The notes: a model not told the origin generated them from the sequence alone. A DNA stretch of 64,000 nucleotides from Falsiroseomonas frigidaquae (GCF_012163145.1 NZ_JAAVTX010000002.1:894132-958131); one strand, 5' to 3'. Positions 19,059 through 27,784 are shown, numbered from the stretch's first letter. Numbers and translations: made by a program.

Positions 19059-19388
19059 ATGAACGAGTTCACCAAGGCCGTGACCGACGACAGCTTCAAG
19101 CAGGATGTGCTGGAGGCGTCGGGGCCCGTGCTTGTTGATTTCTGGGCCGAATGGTGCGGCCCCTGCCGCATGGTGGCGCCGATCCTGGACGAGATCGCCC
19201 AGGAATATGCCGGCAAGCTGACCATCGCGAAGGTCAATATCGACGACAACCCGATGACGCCGAACGATTACTCGGTGCGCGGCATCCCCACCATGATCCT
19301 GTTCAAGGACGGCAAGCCGGTGGACACCAAAGTCGGCGCCCTGCCGAAGAGCGCGCTGAAGGATTGGGTGGCAGGCAAGCTGGCCTGA
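19059..19388 (+). CDS. trxA: Thioredoxin 1
   Basis: The 109-residue protein has the redox site WCGPC (Cys33, Cys36) and the cis-proline loop RGIPTMILF. It is a general cytosolic dithiol reductant. GGAG lies 7 bases before ATG 19059. trxA after addBA is a conserved order. A hairpin follows the stop codon. Confidence 0.96.
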   Translation: MNEFTKAVTDDSFKQDVLEASGPVLVDFWAEWCGPCRMVAPILDEIAQEYAGKLTIAKVNIDDNPMTPNDYSVRGIPTMILFKDGKPVDTKVGALPKSALKDWVAGKLA

Positions 19389-19393
19389 CGCCG

Positions 19394-19412
19394 ACGCCCC
19401 TGATGGGGGCGT
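19394..19412 (+). terminator. Hairpin after trxA
   Basis: ACGCCCC (19394-19400) and GGGGCGT (19406-19412) form a perfect 7-bp stem around TGATG, 5 bases after the trxA stop. No T-run follows, so it is either a weak terminator or an mRNA 3'-end stabiliser. Confidence 0.5.
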
Positions 19413-19461
19413 GAAGACGGGCGGCGCTGGCGCAGGCCGGGCGCCGCCTTACATCCGGGTC

Positions 19462-20631
19462 ATGATCCGTCGCATCCTGGCCCTGGCCATCCTCGCCCTT
19501 CCCCTCTCCGTCGCGGCGCAACCCGCCTCGGCACAGGGGGATTCGGTGGTGCGCTCCGAGCGCGCCACCTTCCGCATCACCACCTTCGCCACCGGGCTGG
19601 AACGGCCCTGGGGCGCGGCGCTGCTGCCCGATGGACGGCTGCTGGTGACGGAGCGGCCGGGCCGGCTGCGGCTGGTCGGCCGCGATGGCGCCGTCTCCCG
19701 CCCCCTGGCCGGCGTGCCGCAGGTGGAGGCGGCGAGCCAGGGCGGGCTGCTGGACGTGGCGCTCAGCCCTGACTTCCAGACCAATCGGGAGATCTTCCTC
19801 TGCGCCGCCACGCTGGTCCAGAGCGGCTCCGCCGCGGGGGCGCAGGGCGGCGCGCTGACGCGGCTCATCCGTGCCCGGCTGTCGGATGACGCCTCGGCGC
19901 TGGAGGCGGTGACACCGCTGCTGGATGCGTCGCCGGCGCAATCCTCCGGCCGCCAGCATTATGGCTGCCGCATCGCCTTCGGCGCCGACGGGCGGCTCTA
20001 CCTGTCCACCGGCGACCGCAACGTGGACCGCATGCGGTCGCAGCGGCTGGATGACCTGGCGGGCAAGGTGCTGCGGGTGGACCGCGAGGGCCGGCCGCAG
20101 CGGGACAATCCCTTCGCCGATCGCCAGGGCGCACGCGGCGAGGTCTTCACATATGGCCACCGCAATCCGCAGAGCCTGGCGCTGAACCCCTGGACCGGCA
20201 GCCTGTGGCAGGCGGAACACGGGCCGCGCGGTGGCGATGAGCTCAACATCCTCCGCCCCGGCGCGAATTACGGCTGGCCGGTGGTGACCCATGGCGTGAA
20301 CTACAGCGGCACGGTGATCAGCGAGCAGAAGACCGGGCCCGGCATCACCGACCCGATCCGGGTCTGGACCCCGGTGATCAGCCCCTCCGGTATCGCCTTC
20401 TATGACGGCCAGGCCTTCCCCGGCTGGCAGCGCAGCCTGTTCATCGCGGCGCTGAACCAGCCCGGCCTGGTGCGGCTGACGACGGAGGGCGACCGGGTGA
20501 CCGGGGAGGAACGCCTGCTGTTCGACCGCCGCATCCGCATGCGGGACGTACTGGTGGCGCAGGATGGCGCCGTGCTGGTGCTGACGGATGAGGCGCAGGG
20601 CCGCATCCTGCGGCTGGCGCCGGCGGAATGA
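19462..20631 (+). CDS. PQQ-dependent aldose sugar dehydrogenase-like protein, exported
   Basis: From ATG 19462 the 389-residue protein begins with a Sec signal peptide (RRILALAILALPLSVAAQPASA). The rest is a six-bladed beta-propeller of the soluble glucose/sorbosone dehydrogenase family, with repeats such as RPWGAALLPDGRLLVTERPGRLRL and GRLYLSTGDRN. Near the middle, GHRNPQSLALNPWTGSLWQAEHGPRGGDELN is the family hallmark around the PQQ site. It probably oxidises sugars in the periplasm. The upstream ATG at 19411 would add 17 residues ahead of the signal and overlaps the trxA hairpin, so it is less likely. Confidence 0.88.
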   Translation: MIRRILALAILALPLSVAAQPASAQGDSVVRSERATFRITTFATGLERPWGAALLPDGRLLVTERPGRLRLVGRDGAVSRPLAGVPQVEAASQGGLLDVALSPDFQTNREIFLCAATLVQSGSAAGAQGGALTRLIRARLSDDASALEAVTPLLDASPAQSSGRQHYGCRIAFGADGRLYLSTGDRNVDRMRSQRLDDLAGKVLRVDREGRPQRDNPFADRQGARGEVFTYGHRNPQSLALNPWTGSLWQAEHGPRGGDELNILRPGANYGWPVVTHGVNYSGTVISEQKTGPGITDPIRVWTPVISPSGIAFYDGQAFPGWQRSLFIAALNQPGLVRLTTEGDRVTGEERLLFDRRIRMRDVLVAQDGAVLVLTDEAQGRILRLAPAE

Positions 20632-20740
20632 GCATGTGCCGGCCGGTCGTCGCCCGGCTGGCAAGGCATAAGCGGCGCCTGCCGCAGGAGAGGGCGCCGG
20701 TGATTGCAGGCGGATCGGCGACGACCCGCGGCATGGACCG

Positions 20741-22450
20741 TCAGTGGTCGTAGTGCAGGCGCAGCTCCTGCCGGCCATCCGGTAGCACCGCCTCCGTCAC
20801 CCGGTCCGCGGCACGGCGCAGCATCAACGTGGCGAGCCGGGCGGCCAGGGCCGCATCCTCCGCCGTCTCCAGGGTCAGCGCCGGGCCATCGGCCGCGAGC
20901 AGCGGCTCGCCGCTCCAGCGCAGCGTGGCGTCCAGATTGTACTCGTCGAAGCGGGCGGAGATTTCCGCCGAGCCGCGCGGGGCCACCAGCGCCGGCAGGG
21001 CCTGGGCCACTTCCTCCAGCGCATCCTCCAGCCGGGCCACAACCTCCGCCCGCGCGCCCCAGGCCGCGCCGGCCTGGCGGGCGAAATCGCGCAGCGGGGC
21101 CTCGCCTTCCTCCGGCCGCCAGACGAACCGGCGTTGGCGGGACGCGCCGATCCGGAACGCCGCCACCAGCAACAGCGCCGCCACCATCGCCAGCACGAGG
21201 GAGGAGGAAACCAGCAGCCGCATCTGGGCCGGCAGGCCAGAGAAGATCTGCGGCACTGCGTCGTAGGACAGGCCGATGACCAGCGCGGCACCCACCACCA
21301 GCGTCCGCCGCGCATCCATCAGCCTTTGCGTGACGATGCCCATGCCGGTCGTGGTGATGAAGGCGGCGGCAAAGAACAGCGCCGCGCCCAGCACGCCGCG
21401 CGGCACCGCCAGCACCACCTCCGCCGAGCCCGGCACCAGCGCCAGTACGATCCAGAGGCCACCCACCGCGAAGCCAACCCGCCGCGCGGTGACGCCGGTG
21501 GCGATCGAAAGCCCGACGCTGGCCGTGTAGCTGTTGACGCCCGGCACGCCGAGCAGCCCGGCCAGGCAGGTGCCCAGTCCATCGGCCAGCGCACCGGCCT
21601 TCATCGGCCCGTAGTCCGGCCGCCGCCAATCCGGGTCGTTGGCGCGCTGGCAGGCCACCACATCGCCGCAGACCCGCACCAGGCAGGCCAGGGCGCCCAT
21701 GGCGAAGCCGGGCAGCAGGGTCCATTCCAGGGTGGGGGTGGCCAGCGGCCAGGTGGGGACCTGCCAGACCACCGGCACCGGTAGCAGCGGAGCGCCCTCC
21801 GCCAGGGTCACCACGACATGGGTGGCGAAGCCCAGCACCAGCCCGGCCAGCACCGCCACCGGCCGCAGCCGCGCGCCGCCCCAGACCGCAATGCCGATGA
21901 TGGTCGCCAGCGCCACCGCCGTGGCCGGCAGGTTATCCGTGCCGCGATCCAGCCCCGGACCGAAGCCCAGCATCAGCCGCAGCGCCAGCAGGCCGAGGCC
22001 GACACCGATCATCAGCACCACCAGCCCGACCAGTTCGGTCGGCAGCCAGGGCCGCAGGCGCTTCACGGCGAAGGACAGCGCCACCTGCGTAACGCCCGCC
22101 GCCAGGGTCATCGCCGCCACCGCGCCAAGCCCGCCCATCTGCGCCGCCACCAGCGTCGGCGGCAGGTAGATGGCGGTGAAGACGGAGGGCAGCAGGAAGC
22201 CGGAGCCGATGGAATGCCCCCCCCAGACCGGCCGCCCCCAGGCCTGCAGCAGCGTGGCCAGCCCGAGCGCCAGCATCGCCAGCGAGAGGTATGAGGACAG
22301 GGTGGCGGCATCCGCCCCGGCGGTGTCCGCCACCAGCAGCGGAAAGACCAGGGTGACGGAGCCGAGGCCGATATGTTGAAGCGCCGCGGGCCAAAGCACC
22401 CCCGGCGGCGGCGCGCTGTGCAGCGGCCAGCCCGTGGTCCTGTCTTCCAT
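20741..22450 (-). CDS. NCS2 (uracil/xanthine) permease with a C-terminal soluble domain
   Basis: The 569-residue protein has 12-14 hydrophobic segments in residues 1-435. It shows the NCS2 features QHIGLGSVTLVFPL at the N-terminus and the conserved GVPGVNSYTASVGLSIATGV region. It should import a purine or pyrimidine base with a cation. The last 134 residues (about 436-569) are an added cytosolic domain with a long amphipathic helix, then FDEYNLDATLRWSGEPLL and RLATLMLRRAADRV. That pattern recalls a degenerate GHKL/anti-sigma-type ATPase fold, but no intact N-box is visible. Start ATG 22450 is preferred over GTG 22468. Confidence 0.82.
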   Translation of the reverse strand: MEDRTTGWPLHSAPPPGVLWPAALQHIGLGSVTLVFPLLVADTAGADAATLSSYLSLAMLALGLATLLQAWGRPVWGGHSIGSGFLLPSVFTAIYLPPTLVAAQMGGLGAVAAMTLAAGVTQVALSFAVKRLRPWLPTELVGLVVLMIGVGLGLLALRLMLGFGPGLDRGTDNLPATAVALATIIGIAVWGGARLRPVAVLAGLVLGFATHVVVTLAEGAPLLPVPVVWQVPTWPLATPTLEWTLLPGFAMGALACLVRVCGDVVACQRANDPDWRRPDYGPMKAGALADGLGTCLAGLLGVPGVNSYTASVGLSIATGVTARRVGFAVGGLWIVLALVPGSAEVVLAVPRGVLGAALFFAAAFITTTGMGIVTQRLMDARRTLVVGAALVIGLSYDAVPQIFSGLPAQMRLLVSSSLVLAMVAALLLVAAFRIGASRQRRFVWRPEEGEAPLRDFARQAGAAWGARAEVVARLEDALEEVAQALPALVAPRGSAEISARFDEYNLDATLRWSGEPLLAADGPALTLETAEDAALAARLATLMLRRAADRVTEAVLPDGRQELRLHYDH

Positions 22451-22547
22451 GCGCCCCCCGCCGCGCACCCCTCACCTTCGGCGTGCAGCTTCCTTCATGC
22501 ACGCTGCGGTTGCCGTACGCCAGCTTGGATGCCCGGGACAGCCGGCC

Positions 22548-23837
22548 TCAACCATCCAGCTTCAGCACCTCGCCCGCCAGGTACAGGCTGCCGCAGACCA
22601 GGACACGGGCCGGCGGACCATCCAGCGGCAGCGCGGCCAGGACCTGCGCCACCGTGCCGCCGGCATGCGCGGCGCCACCGCTGGCGGCGACCACATCGGG
22701 CACCGTCATCGCCAGGTGCTGCCCCGGCTCCGCCACCGCCCAGAGGCTGCTGGCCACCGGGATGATCGGGGCGAGGAATTCCGGCACCTGCTTGCCGGCC
22801 TTCATGCCGACCAGCACATGCACCGGCCGGTCGGCGAAGGCCTCGCGGATATGCTGGCCGAGCACCACGCCGGCGCCGGCATTGTGCCCGCCATCCAGCC
22901 ACAGCTCCCAGCCCTGCGGCAGCAGCGCGGCCAGCCTGCCGGTCAGGCGCTGCATGCGGGCGGGCCAGGTGGCCTGTGCCACGCCCTGGCGGATCGCATC
23001 CTCCGTCAGCCAGTCGGGATTCCAGGCGCGCAGCGCGGCGATGGCGATGCCGGCATTCTCCACCTGGTGCGGTCCGGGCAGGCCCGGCCGCGGCAAGGCG
23101 AGGCGCGTGGTCGCATCGGACCATTCCAGCGTGCCATCCGGCTGCGCCGCCACATTCCAGTGGCGGCCACGCAGATGCAGGGGAGCGCCGCGCTCCGCGG
23201 CCTCGGCCTCGATCACCTGGCGTGCCGCATCGGGCTGGAAGCCGGTGGCGCAGGGCACGCCGGGCTTGATAATGCCGGCCTTCTCCCAGGCAATCCGGGA
23301 AATCTCGTCGCCGAAGAAATCCATGTGGTCGCGGGAGATGCTGGTGATGGCCGTGGCCGCCGGGCGGTCCACCACATTGGTCGCGTCGAAGCGCCCGCCG
23401 AGCCCGACCTCCAGCACCAGCAGATCCGCCGGCACGCTGGCGAACAGGTGCAGGGCGACGGCGGTGGTGACCTCGAACACCGTGATCGGCTGGCCTTCAT
23501 TGACCTGCTCGACATGTTCGAGCGCCGCGGCCAGCGCATCCTCCGTCACCAGTTCGCCGGCAAGCCGGATGCGTTCGTGGAAGGACACCAGATGCGGACT
23601 GGTGAAAACATGCACGCGCAGGCCGGCGGCTTCCGCGATGGCGCGCAGGAAGGCGCAGGTGCTGCCCTTGCCGTTGGTCCCCGCCACATGCACCACCGGC
23701 GGCAGCCGCCGCTCCGGATGGCCCAGCGCCGCCAGGCAGCGCTGCAGCCGCTCCAGGCTCAGATCGATCAGCTTCGGATGCAGGCTGTGCAGCCGGTTGA
23801 TGATCTCCTCGCTGCGCGAGGCGCGCAGGGTGCTCAC
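22548..23837 (-). CDS. folC: Folylpolyglutamate synthase / dihydrofolate synthase
   Basis: The 429-residue Mur-ligase-family enzyme has the ATP loop AGTNGKGSTCAF (about residues 50-61), the omega-loop region TSPHLVSFHERIR and the C-terminal domain starting near GPHQVENAGIAI. It adds glutamate to dihydropteroate or folates. The GTG start overlaps the accD stop (GTGA), which makes accD-folC a coupled pair as in most alphaproteobacteria. Frames reading further upstream run through accD and were not used. Confidence 0.93.
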   Translation of the reverse strand: MSTLRASRSEEIINRLHSLHPKLIDLSLERLQRCLAALGHPERRLPPVVHVAGTNGKGSTCAFLRAIAEAAGLRVHVFTSPHLVSFHERIRLAGELVTEDALAAALEHVEQVNEGQPITVFEVTTAVALHLFASVPADLLVLEVGLGGRFDATNVVDRPAATAITSISRDHMDFFGDEISRIAWEKAGIIKPGVPCATGFQPDAARQVIEAEAAERGAPLHLRGRHWNVAAQPDGTLEWSDATTRLALPRPGLPGPHQVENAGIAIAALRAWNPDWLTEDAIRQGVAQATWPARMQRLTGRLAALLPQGWELWLDGGHNAGAGVVLGQHIREAFADRPVHVLVGMKAGKQVPEFLAPIIPVASSLWAVAEPGQHLAMTVPDVVAASGGAAHAGGTVAQVLAALPLDGPPARVLVCGSLYLAGEVLKLDG

Positions 23838-24766
23838 GCCGGCTTCACGGCCTCGGCCTCGACCGTCTCTGGCGGCGGCAGCGCCGGCAGGTCCTCCGGC
23901 ACCGGCTCGGCCGGCAGCGTCGGCTCCCGCAACAGGGAGATCACCTGGGCCAGGGTGGCGCGCATGTCGTGGCGCTTCACCACCATGTCGAGGATGCCGT
24001 GCTCCAGCAGGTATTCGGCGCGCTGGAAGCCCTCCGGCAGCTTCTCCCGCACCGTCTGCTCGATCACGCGCGCACCAGCGAAGCCGATCAGCGCATTCGG
24101 CTCGGCGATCTGGATATCGCCCAGCATGGCGAAGCTGGCGGTGACGCCACCCGTGGTCGGGTCGCACAGCACCACGATGAAGGGCAGCCCGGCCTCCTTC
24201 ACCATGCGCGTCGCGATCACGGTGCGCGGCATCTGCATCAGGCTGATGGCGCCTTCCTGCATGCGCGCGCCGCCGGAGGCGGTGAAGACGATCAGCGGGC
24301 TGTCCTGCAGCACGGCGAGCTTGGCCGCCGTCACCAGCGCCTCCCCCACGCCGGCACCCATGGACCCGGCCATGAAGCCGAATTCGAAGACCGCCACCAC
24401 GGCCTTGCGGCCGAGGATATTGCCCTGCGCCACCAGCACCGCATCATCCATGCCGGATTTCTGCTGCGCCTCCTTCAGCCGGTCGGCGTATTTGCGCTGG
24501 TCGCGGAAGCGCAGCGGGTCCGCCGGGGCCTTCGGCAGCTCGATGCGCGACCAGCCCTCATCCAGCGTCGCCTTCACGCGGCTCGCGGCCGGCATCCGCA
24601 TGTGGTGGTTGCAGTGGGTGCAGACGAGAAGGTTCCGCTCCAGGTCGCGGTGGAAGATCATCTGCTCGCAGGCGGGGCACTTGTGCCAGAGGTTGTCCGG
24701 CACCTCCCGCGGCTGCCCGAACAGGGCCTTCACCTTCGGCAGCGCCCAGTCGGAAATCCAGTTCAT
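23834..24766 (-). CDS. accD: Acetyl-CoA carboxylase carboxyltransferase subunit beta
   Basis: The 310-residue protein has the N-terminal zinc ribbon CPAC...CTHC (Cys30, 33, 49, 52) and the carboxyltransferase core with GGARMQEG and FAGARVIEQT. With AccA it transfers carboxyl from biotin to acetyl-CoA in fatty acid synthesis. The start codon has GAGGG about 9 bases upstream. It is divergent from oxyR across a 263-bp region rich in inverted repeats. Confidence 0.95.
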   Translation of the reverse strand: MNWISDWALPKVKALFGQPREVPDNLWHKCPACEQMIFHRDLERNLLVCTHCNHHMRMPAASRVKATLDEGWSRIELPKAPADPLRFRDQRKYADRLKEAQQKSGMDDAVLVAQGNILGRKAVVAVFEFGFMAGSMGAGVGEALVTAAKLAVLQDSPLIVFTASGGARMQEGAISLMQMPRTVIATRMVKEAGLPFIVVLCDPTTGGVTASFAMLGDIQIAEPNALIGFAGARVIEQTVREKLPEGFQRAEYLLEHGILDMVVKRHDMRATLAQVISLLREPTLPAEPVPEDLPALPPPETVEAEAVKPA

Positions 24767-24829
24767 CTTTATATGCCCTCAAGCGCCGGGCGCCGGCATC
24801 CGCCGGCTTGGCTCGCCGGACTGCCGGCG

Positions 24830-24867
24830 GGCCCCGTTCGGGGCCTCGTCGCGCGCAAGACGCGCGC
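24830..24867 (-). promoter_or_regulatory. Two hairpins in the accD leader
   Basis: GGCCCC-GTTC-GGGGCC (about 24830-24845) and GCGCGC-AAGAC-GCGCGC (24851-24867) lie in the probable 5' leader of accD. Neither is followed by a T-run on the minus strand. They may affect mRNA stability or be chance in GC-rich sequence. Confidence 0.3.
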
Positions 24868-24942
24868 CGCCATCATCGGGGCGGAGGTAGGGGCAATGGG
24901 GGCCGCCGCGCAAGAGGGGGCGGAAATCGGCCCGGTCAACCC

Positions 24943-25000
24943 TGACGATAGACCACATATATCAGACAACCGCCCCGCCCCCTGATATGTCTTATCGTCA
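24943..25000. promoter_or_regulatory. Long imperfect inverted repeat in the accD-oxyR divergent region
   Basis: The left arm starts TGACGATAGACC at 24943 and ends ATATCAG at 24965. The right arm starts CTGATATG at 24982 and ends TATCGTCA at 25000. The outer 7-8 bases and inner 7 bases of each arm are complementary, with a three- to four-base bulge between. The centre is the GC-rich ACAACCGCCCCGCCCC. It is AT-richer than its surroundings and ends 29 bases before the oxyR ATG. This is a plausible OxyR operator, since LysR regulators usually bind beside their own divergent gene. It could also form an RNA hairpin. Confidence 0.45.
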
Positions 25001-25029
25001 ACGACAAGAAATCAGGGGACGCCACCACC

Positions 25030-25935
25030 ATGAACCTGCGCGATCTGCGCTACGCGCTGGCGGTCGCGGAGCACCGACATTTCGGCCGCGCCGCCGAGCT
25101 GTGCAACATCAGCCAACCCACCCTGTCCACCCAGCTCCGCAAGCTGGAGGAGGAACTCGGTGTGGTGCTGTTCGAACGCACCAACAAATCCGTCGTGCCG
25201 ACCATGGCCGGCGAAGCCCTGCTGGCGCATGCCCGCGCCGCCGTGGAATCCGCCGACGCCATGCTGGCGCTCGCCCAGGCCTCCCGCGACCCGCTGCGCG
25301 GCCGGCTGCGCCTCGGCATCATCCCGACCCTGGCGCCCTACCTGCTGCCCCTGGTCTTCGGCCCGCTGCGCGACGCCCTGCCCGACTTGGTCATCGAACC
25401 CTGGGAGGACGTGACCACCGCACTCCTCGAACGCCTGCGCACCCACGAACTCGACGCCGCCCTGCTGGCCACCGACGCCGAAGGTCCGGACCTCGACACG
25501 CAACCGCTGTTCACCGAACCCTTCCTCGCCGCCCTGCCCCCCGAACACCTCCTCGCCAGCCAGGACCACGTGCGGGAGGAAGACCTGGCACCAGACATCC
25601 TGGTCCTCGCCGATGGCCACTGCCTGCGCGACCAGGCGCTCGCCGCCTGCGGCAACCCCGGCCTCCGCGCGGGCGCGCTGCGCGCCTCCTCCCTCTCCAC
25701 CCTGCTGAACATGGTCGCCGCCGGCTACGGCACGACCCTGATCCCCGGCCTTGCCGCTGGCGTGGCACGCGACGCCGGCATCGCACTCCGCCCGCTGACC
25801 CACATGACCGGCCGCGACATCCAACTCGTCTCCCGCACCACCTTCCCCCGCCGCGCCGCCATCGACGCCATCGCCACCCTCATCCGCACCCGCCTCGCCC
25901 CCTTCGCCGACAGCGCAGCCCACGGCGAGGTCTGA
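25030..25935 (+). CDS. oxyR: Hydrogen-peroxide-sensing LysR-type regulator OxyR
   Basis: The 301-residue protein has an N-terminal winged HTH (FGRAAELCNISQPTLSTQLRKLE, residues 18-40) and a LysR effector domain. The peroxide-sensing pair is present: Cys198 in DGHCLRDQ and Cys207 nine residues later, matching Cys199 and Cys208 of E. coli OxyR. NMVAAGYGTTLIPGLA follows the same layout as the E. coli protein. It should activate catalase and peroxidase genes when oxidised, but none is adjacent. AGGGGA precedes ATG 25030 by 10 bases. Confidence 0.9.
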   Translation: MNLRDLRYALAVAEHRHFGRAAELCNISQPTLSTQLRKLEEELGVVLFERTNKSVVPTMAGEALLAHARAAVESADAMLALAQASRDPLRGRLRLGIIPTLAPYLLPLVFGPLRDALPDLVIEPWEDVTTALLERLRTHELDAALLATDAEGPDLDTQPLFTEPFLAALPPEHLLASQDHVREEDLAPDILVLADGHCLRDQALAACGNPGLRAGALRASSLSTLLNMVAAGYGTTLIPGLAAGVARDAGIALRPLTHMTGRDIQLVSRTTFPRRAAIDAIATLIRTRLAPFADSAAHGEV

Positions 25936-25980
25936 CCAATCGCCCGGGGGGTGGCGTGGCCGAAGGTCGCGCTGCGTGAT

Positions 25981-26200
25981 TGCAGGGGGACGCTGTTCCC
26001 CTGCACCCCCTGCCAGGGGCCTCGGGCCCCTGGACCGCGAGGACTTTAAGCGAAGAAGCGGAGGGGGCCGGATGAACCGCTGAACAAGCGGTCGCCCAGG
26101 CCCCCTCCGCTTCTCCACTTATGATTCATGGGTTCAAAGGGCCAAAGCCCTTTGCGGGGTCACGGCACTGCCGTGACGGAGGGAGGGCAGCGCCCTCCCT
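25981..26200. repeat. Run of six consecutive hairpins in the 364-bp oxyR-hydantoinase gap
   Basis: Six inverted repeats stand one after another. (1) TGCAGGGG 25981-25988 pairs with 25998-26005. (2) CCAGGGGCC-tcg-GGCCCCTGG runs 26013-26033. (3) A 15- to 16-bp stem, agaagcggagggggcc, begins near 26055 and pairs with its complement near 26099-26114, with an inner hairpin ACCGCT-gaaca-AGCGGT. (4) CAAAGGGC-caaa-GCCCTTTG runs 26135-26154. (5) GTCACGGC-act-GCCGTGAC runs 26159-26177. (6) AGGGAGGGC-agc-GCCCTCCCT runs 26180-26200. Positions in hairpin 3 may be off by one. No gene is visible here and there are no T-runs. It resembles a REP-type intergenic cassette. Confidence 0.8.
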
Positions 26201-26299
26201 GCAAATCACGGGCGCAACCCACCCCACCCCAGCCTCCCCGGCGATGGACAACCGCCGCGGGGCTGCGTCAGTCTGGCGGAGCGGGTGCAGGGGGTTCGG

Positions 26300-27784
26300 A
26301 TGGCGGCGTTTGATCTGGTGGTTCGGGGTGGCACGGTGGCCACGGCGGCCGAGGTGTTCGAGGCGGATATCGGTGTTGTCGATGGCAAGGTGGCGGCCAT
26401 CGGTCGCAATCTTGCGGCGGGGCGGGAGGAGGTCTCGGCCAAGGGCATGGTGGTGACGCCGGGCGGCTTGGATCCGCATTGCCATCTGGAGGAGCTGGCG
26501 CAGGACGGCTCGGTGCATGAGGAGAGTTTCGCCAGTGGCTCGGCGGCCGCCTTGGCGGGCGGCACCACGTCGTTCATCTGTTTCCTGCCGCAGTGGAAGG
26601 GGCATTCCCTGGCGGACAGCGCGCCGGGGTATGAGGCGCGGGCGGCGAAGTCGCGTTGCGATTACTCCTTCCACCAGATCATCACCGATCCGACGCCGGA
26701 GGTGCTGGAGCGGGAGATTCCGGCGCTGATCGCGCGCGGCGTGCGCAGCCTGAAGGTGTTCCTCACCTATGATCCGCTGCGGCTGGATGATGCGCAGCTG
26801 ATCCAGGTGCTGGCGATGGCGCGGCGGCACCGGGCTTTCGTCACCATCCATGCGGAGAATTACGATGCGATCGGCTGGCGCATCGACGCGCTGCTGAAGG
26901 CCGGGCTGACGGATCCCTTGCAGCATGCCTGGTCCCGCCCGCCGGTGGTGGAGCGGGAGGCGACGCATCGGGCGATCGCGCTGGCGGAGCTGGTGGACCA
27001 GCCGGTGCAGATCTTCCACGTGAGTTGCGAGGAGGCGGCAGAGGAAATCGCGCGCGCCCGGGCGCGCGGCGTGAAGGTGTGGGGCGAGACCTGCCCGCAA
27101 TACCTGACCCTGTCGCACGACGATCTGCAGGGGCCGGATTTCGCCGGCGCCAAGGCGGTGTGTTCGCCGGCGCTGCGGGCGAAGGGCGAGAACGAGAAGG
27201 TCTGGCGGCGCATCCTGGATGGCACGCTGGATGTGGTCTCCTCCGACCATTGCGGCTTTTCCTTCGCCACGGCGAAGCGCGCGCCGGGCAGTGGCGGCTA
27301 TGGCATGGGCAGTGCCAATCTGCGCGCCGATGGCACGCCCGCCTTCAACGCGATACCCAATGGCGTGCCGGGCATCGAGACGCGGCTGCCGGTGCTGTTC
27401 TCCGAAGGCGTATCGAAGGGCCGCATCGACCTGCCGCATTTCGTTCGCCTGAGTTCTGCCAACGCGGCGAAGCTGTTCGGGCTGGAGGGGCGCAAGGGCA
27501 GCCTGATGCCCGGTGCCGATGCAGACTTGGTGCTGTGGGACCCGGATGCGGAGCGCACCATCCGCAACGCGGACCTGCACCACGCCATCGACTACACGCC
27601 GTGGGAGGGTTTCGCGGTGCGCGGCTTGCCCAGCGTCACCATCGCCGGCGGCCGCGTGGCGGTGCGGGACGGGCAGGTGCTGGCGCAGCCGGGCGATGGC
27701 CGCTTCCTGGCGCGCGGCCCCTATGCGATGGCGCGGCCCAGCGGGCACGTGCCGGATGGTTTCGACGCCGCCGCGGTCGAGTAG
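26300..27784 (+). CDS. D-hydantoinase / dihydropyrimidinase-type cyclic amidohydrolase
   Basis: This is a 494-residue TIM-barrel amidohydrolase. All six binuclear-metal ligands of the hydantoinase family are visible at near-standard positions: His60 and His62 (DPHCHLE), the carboxylated Lys152 (SLKVFLTYD), His184 (TIHAENY), His240 (IFHVSCEEA) and Asp316 (SSDHCGF). The enzyme should open a cyclic diamide ring such as dihydropyrimidine or hydantoin. No carbamoylase or beta-ureidopropionase gene is nearby, so the substrate is open. The NCS2 permease at 20.7 kb is a distant possible partner. ATG 26300 is preferred over GTG 26285. Confidence 0.87.
   Translation: MAAFDLVVRGGTVATAAEVFEADIGVVDGKVAAIGRNLAAGREEVSAKGMVVTPGGLDPHCHLEELAQDGSVHEESFASGSAAALAGGTTSFICFLPQWKGHSLADSAPGYEARAAKSRCDYSFHQIITDPTPEVLEREIPALIARGVRSLKVFLTYDPLRLDDAQLIQVLAMARRHRAFVTIHAENYDAIGWRIDALLKAGLTDPLQHAWSRPPVVEREATHRAIALAELVDQPVQIFHVSCEEAAEEIARARARGVKVWGETCPQYLTLSHDDLQGPDFAGAKAVCSPALRAKGENEKVWRRILDGTLDVVSSDHCGFSFATAKRAPGSGGYGMGSANLRADGTPAFNAIPNGVPGIETRLPVLFSEGVSKGRIDLPHFVRLSSANAAKLFGLEGRKGSLMPGADADLVLWDPDAERTIRNADLHHAIDYTPWEGFAVRGLPSVTIAGGRVAVRDGQVLAQPGDGRFLARGPYAMARPSGHVPDGFDAAAVE

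Noticed and set aside
19411-19461. Upstream ATG for the sugar dehydrogenase
   Set aside because: It begins at the base of the trxA hairpin and adds 17 residues ahead of a normal signal peptide.
25012-26118. Minus-strand frame opposite oxyR
   Set aside because: Gly/Gln/Val-rich antisense frame without motifs. oxyR has the full LysR fold and both redox cysteines.
25981-26200. CRISPR array or phage attachment site in the hairpin run
   Set aside because: The hairpins differ in sequence and spacing. There is no constant repeat with unique spacers, and no integrase gene or tRNA gene is nearby.
26121-26456. Open frame starting in the hairpin run before the hydantoinase gene
   Set aside because: It crosses several inverted repeats and then continues out of frame into the hydantoinase gene, with no coherent protein pattern.
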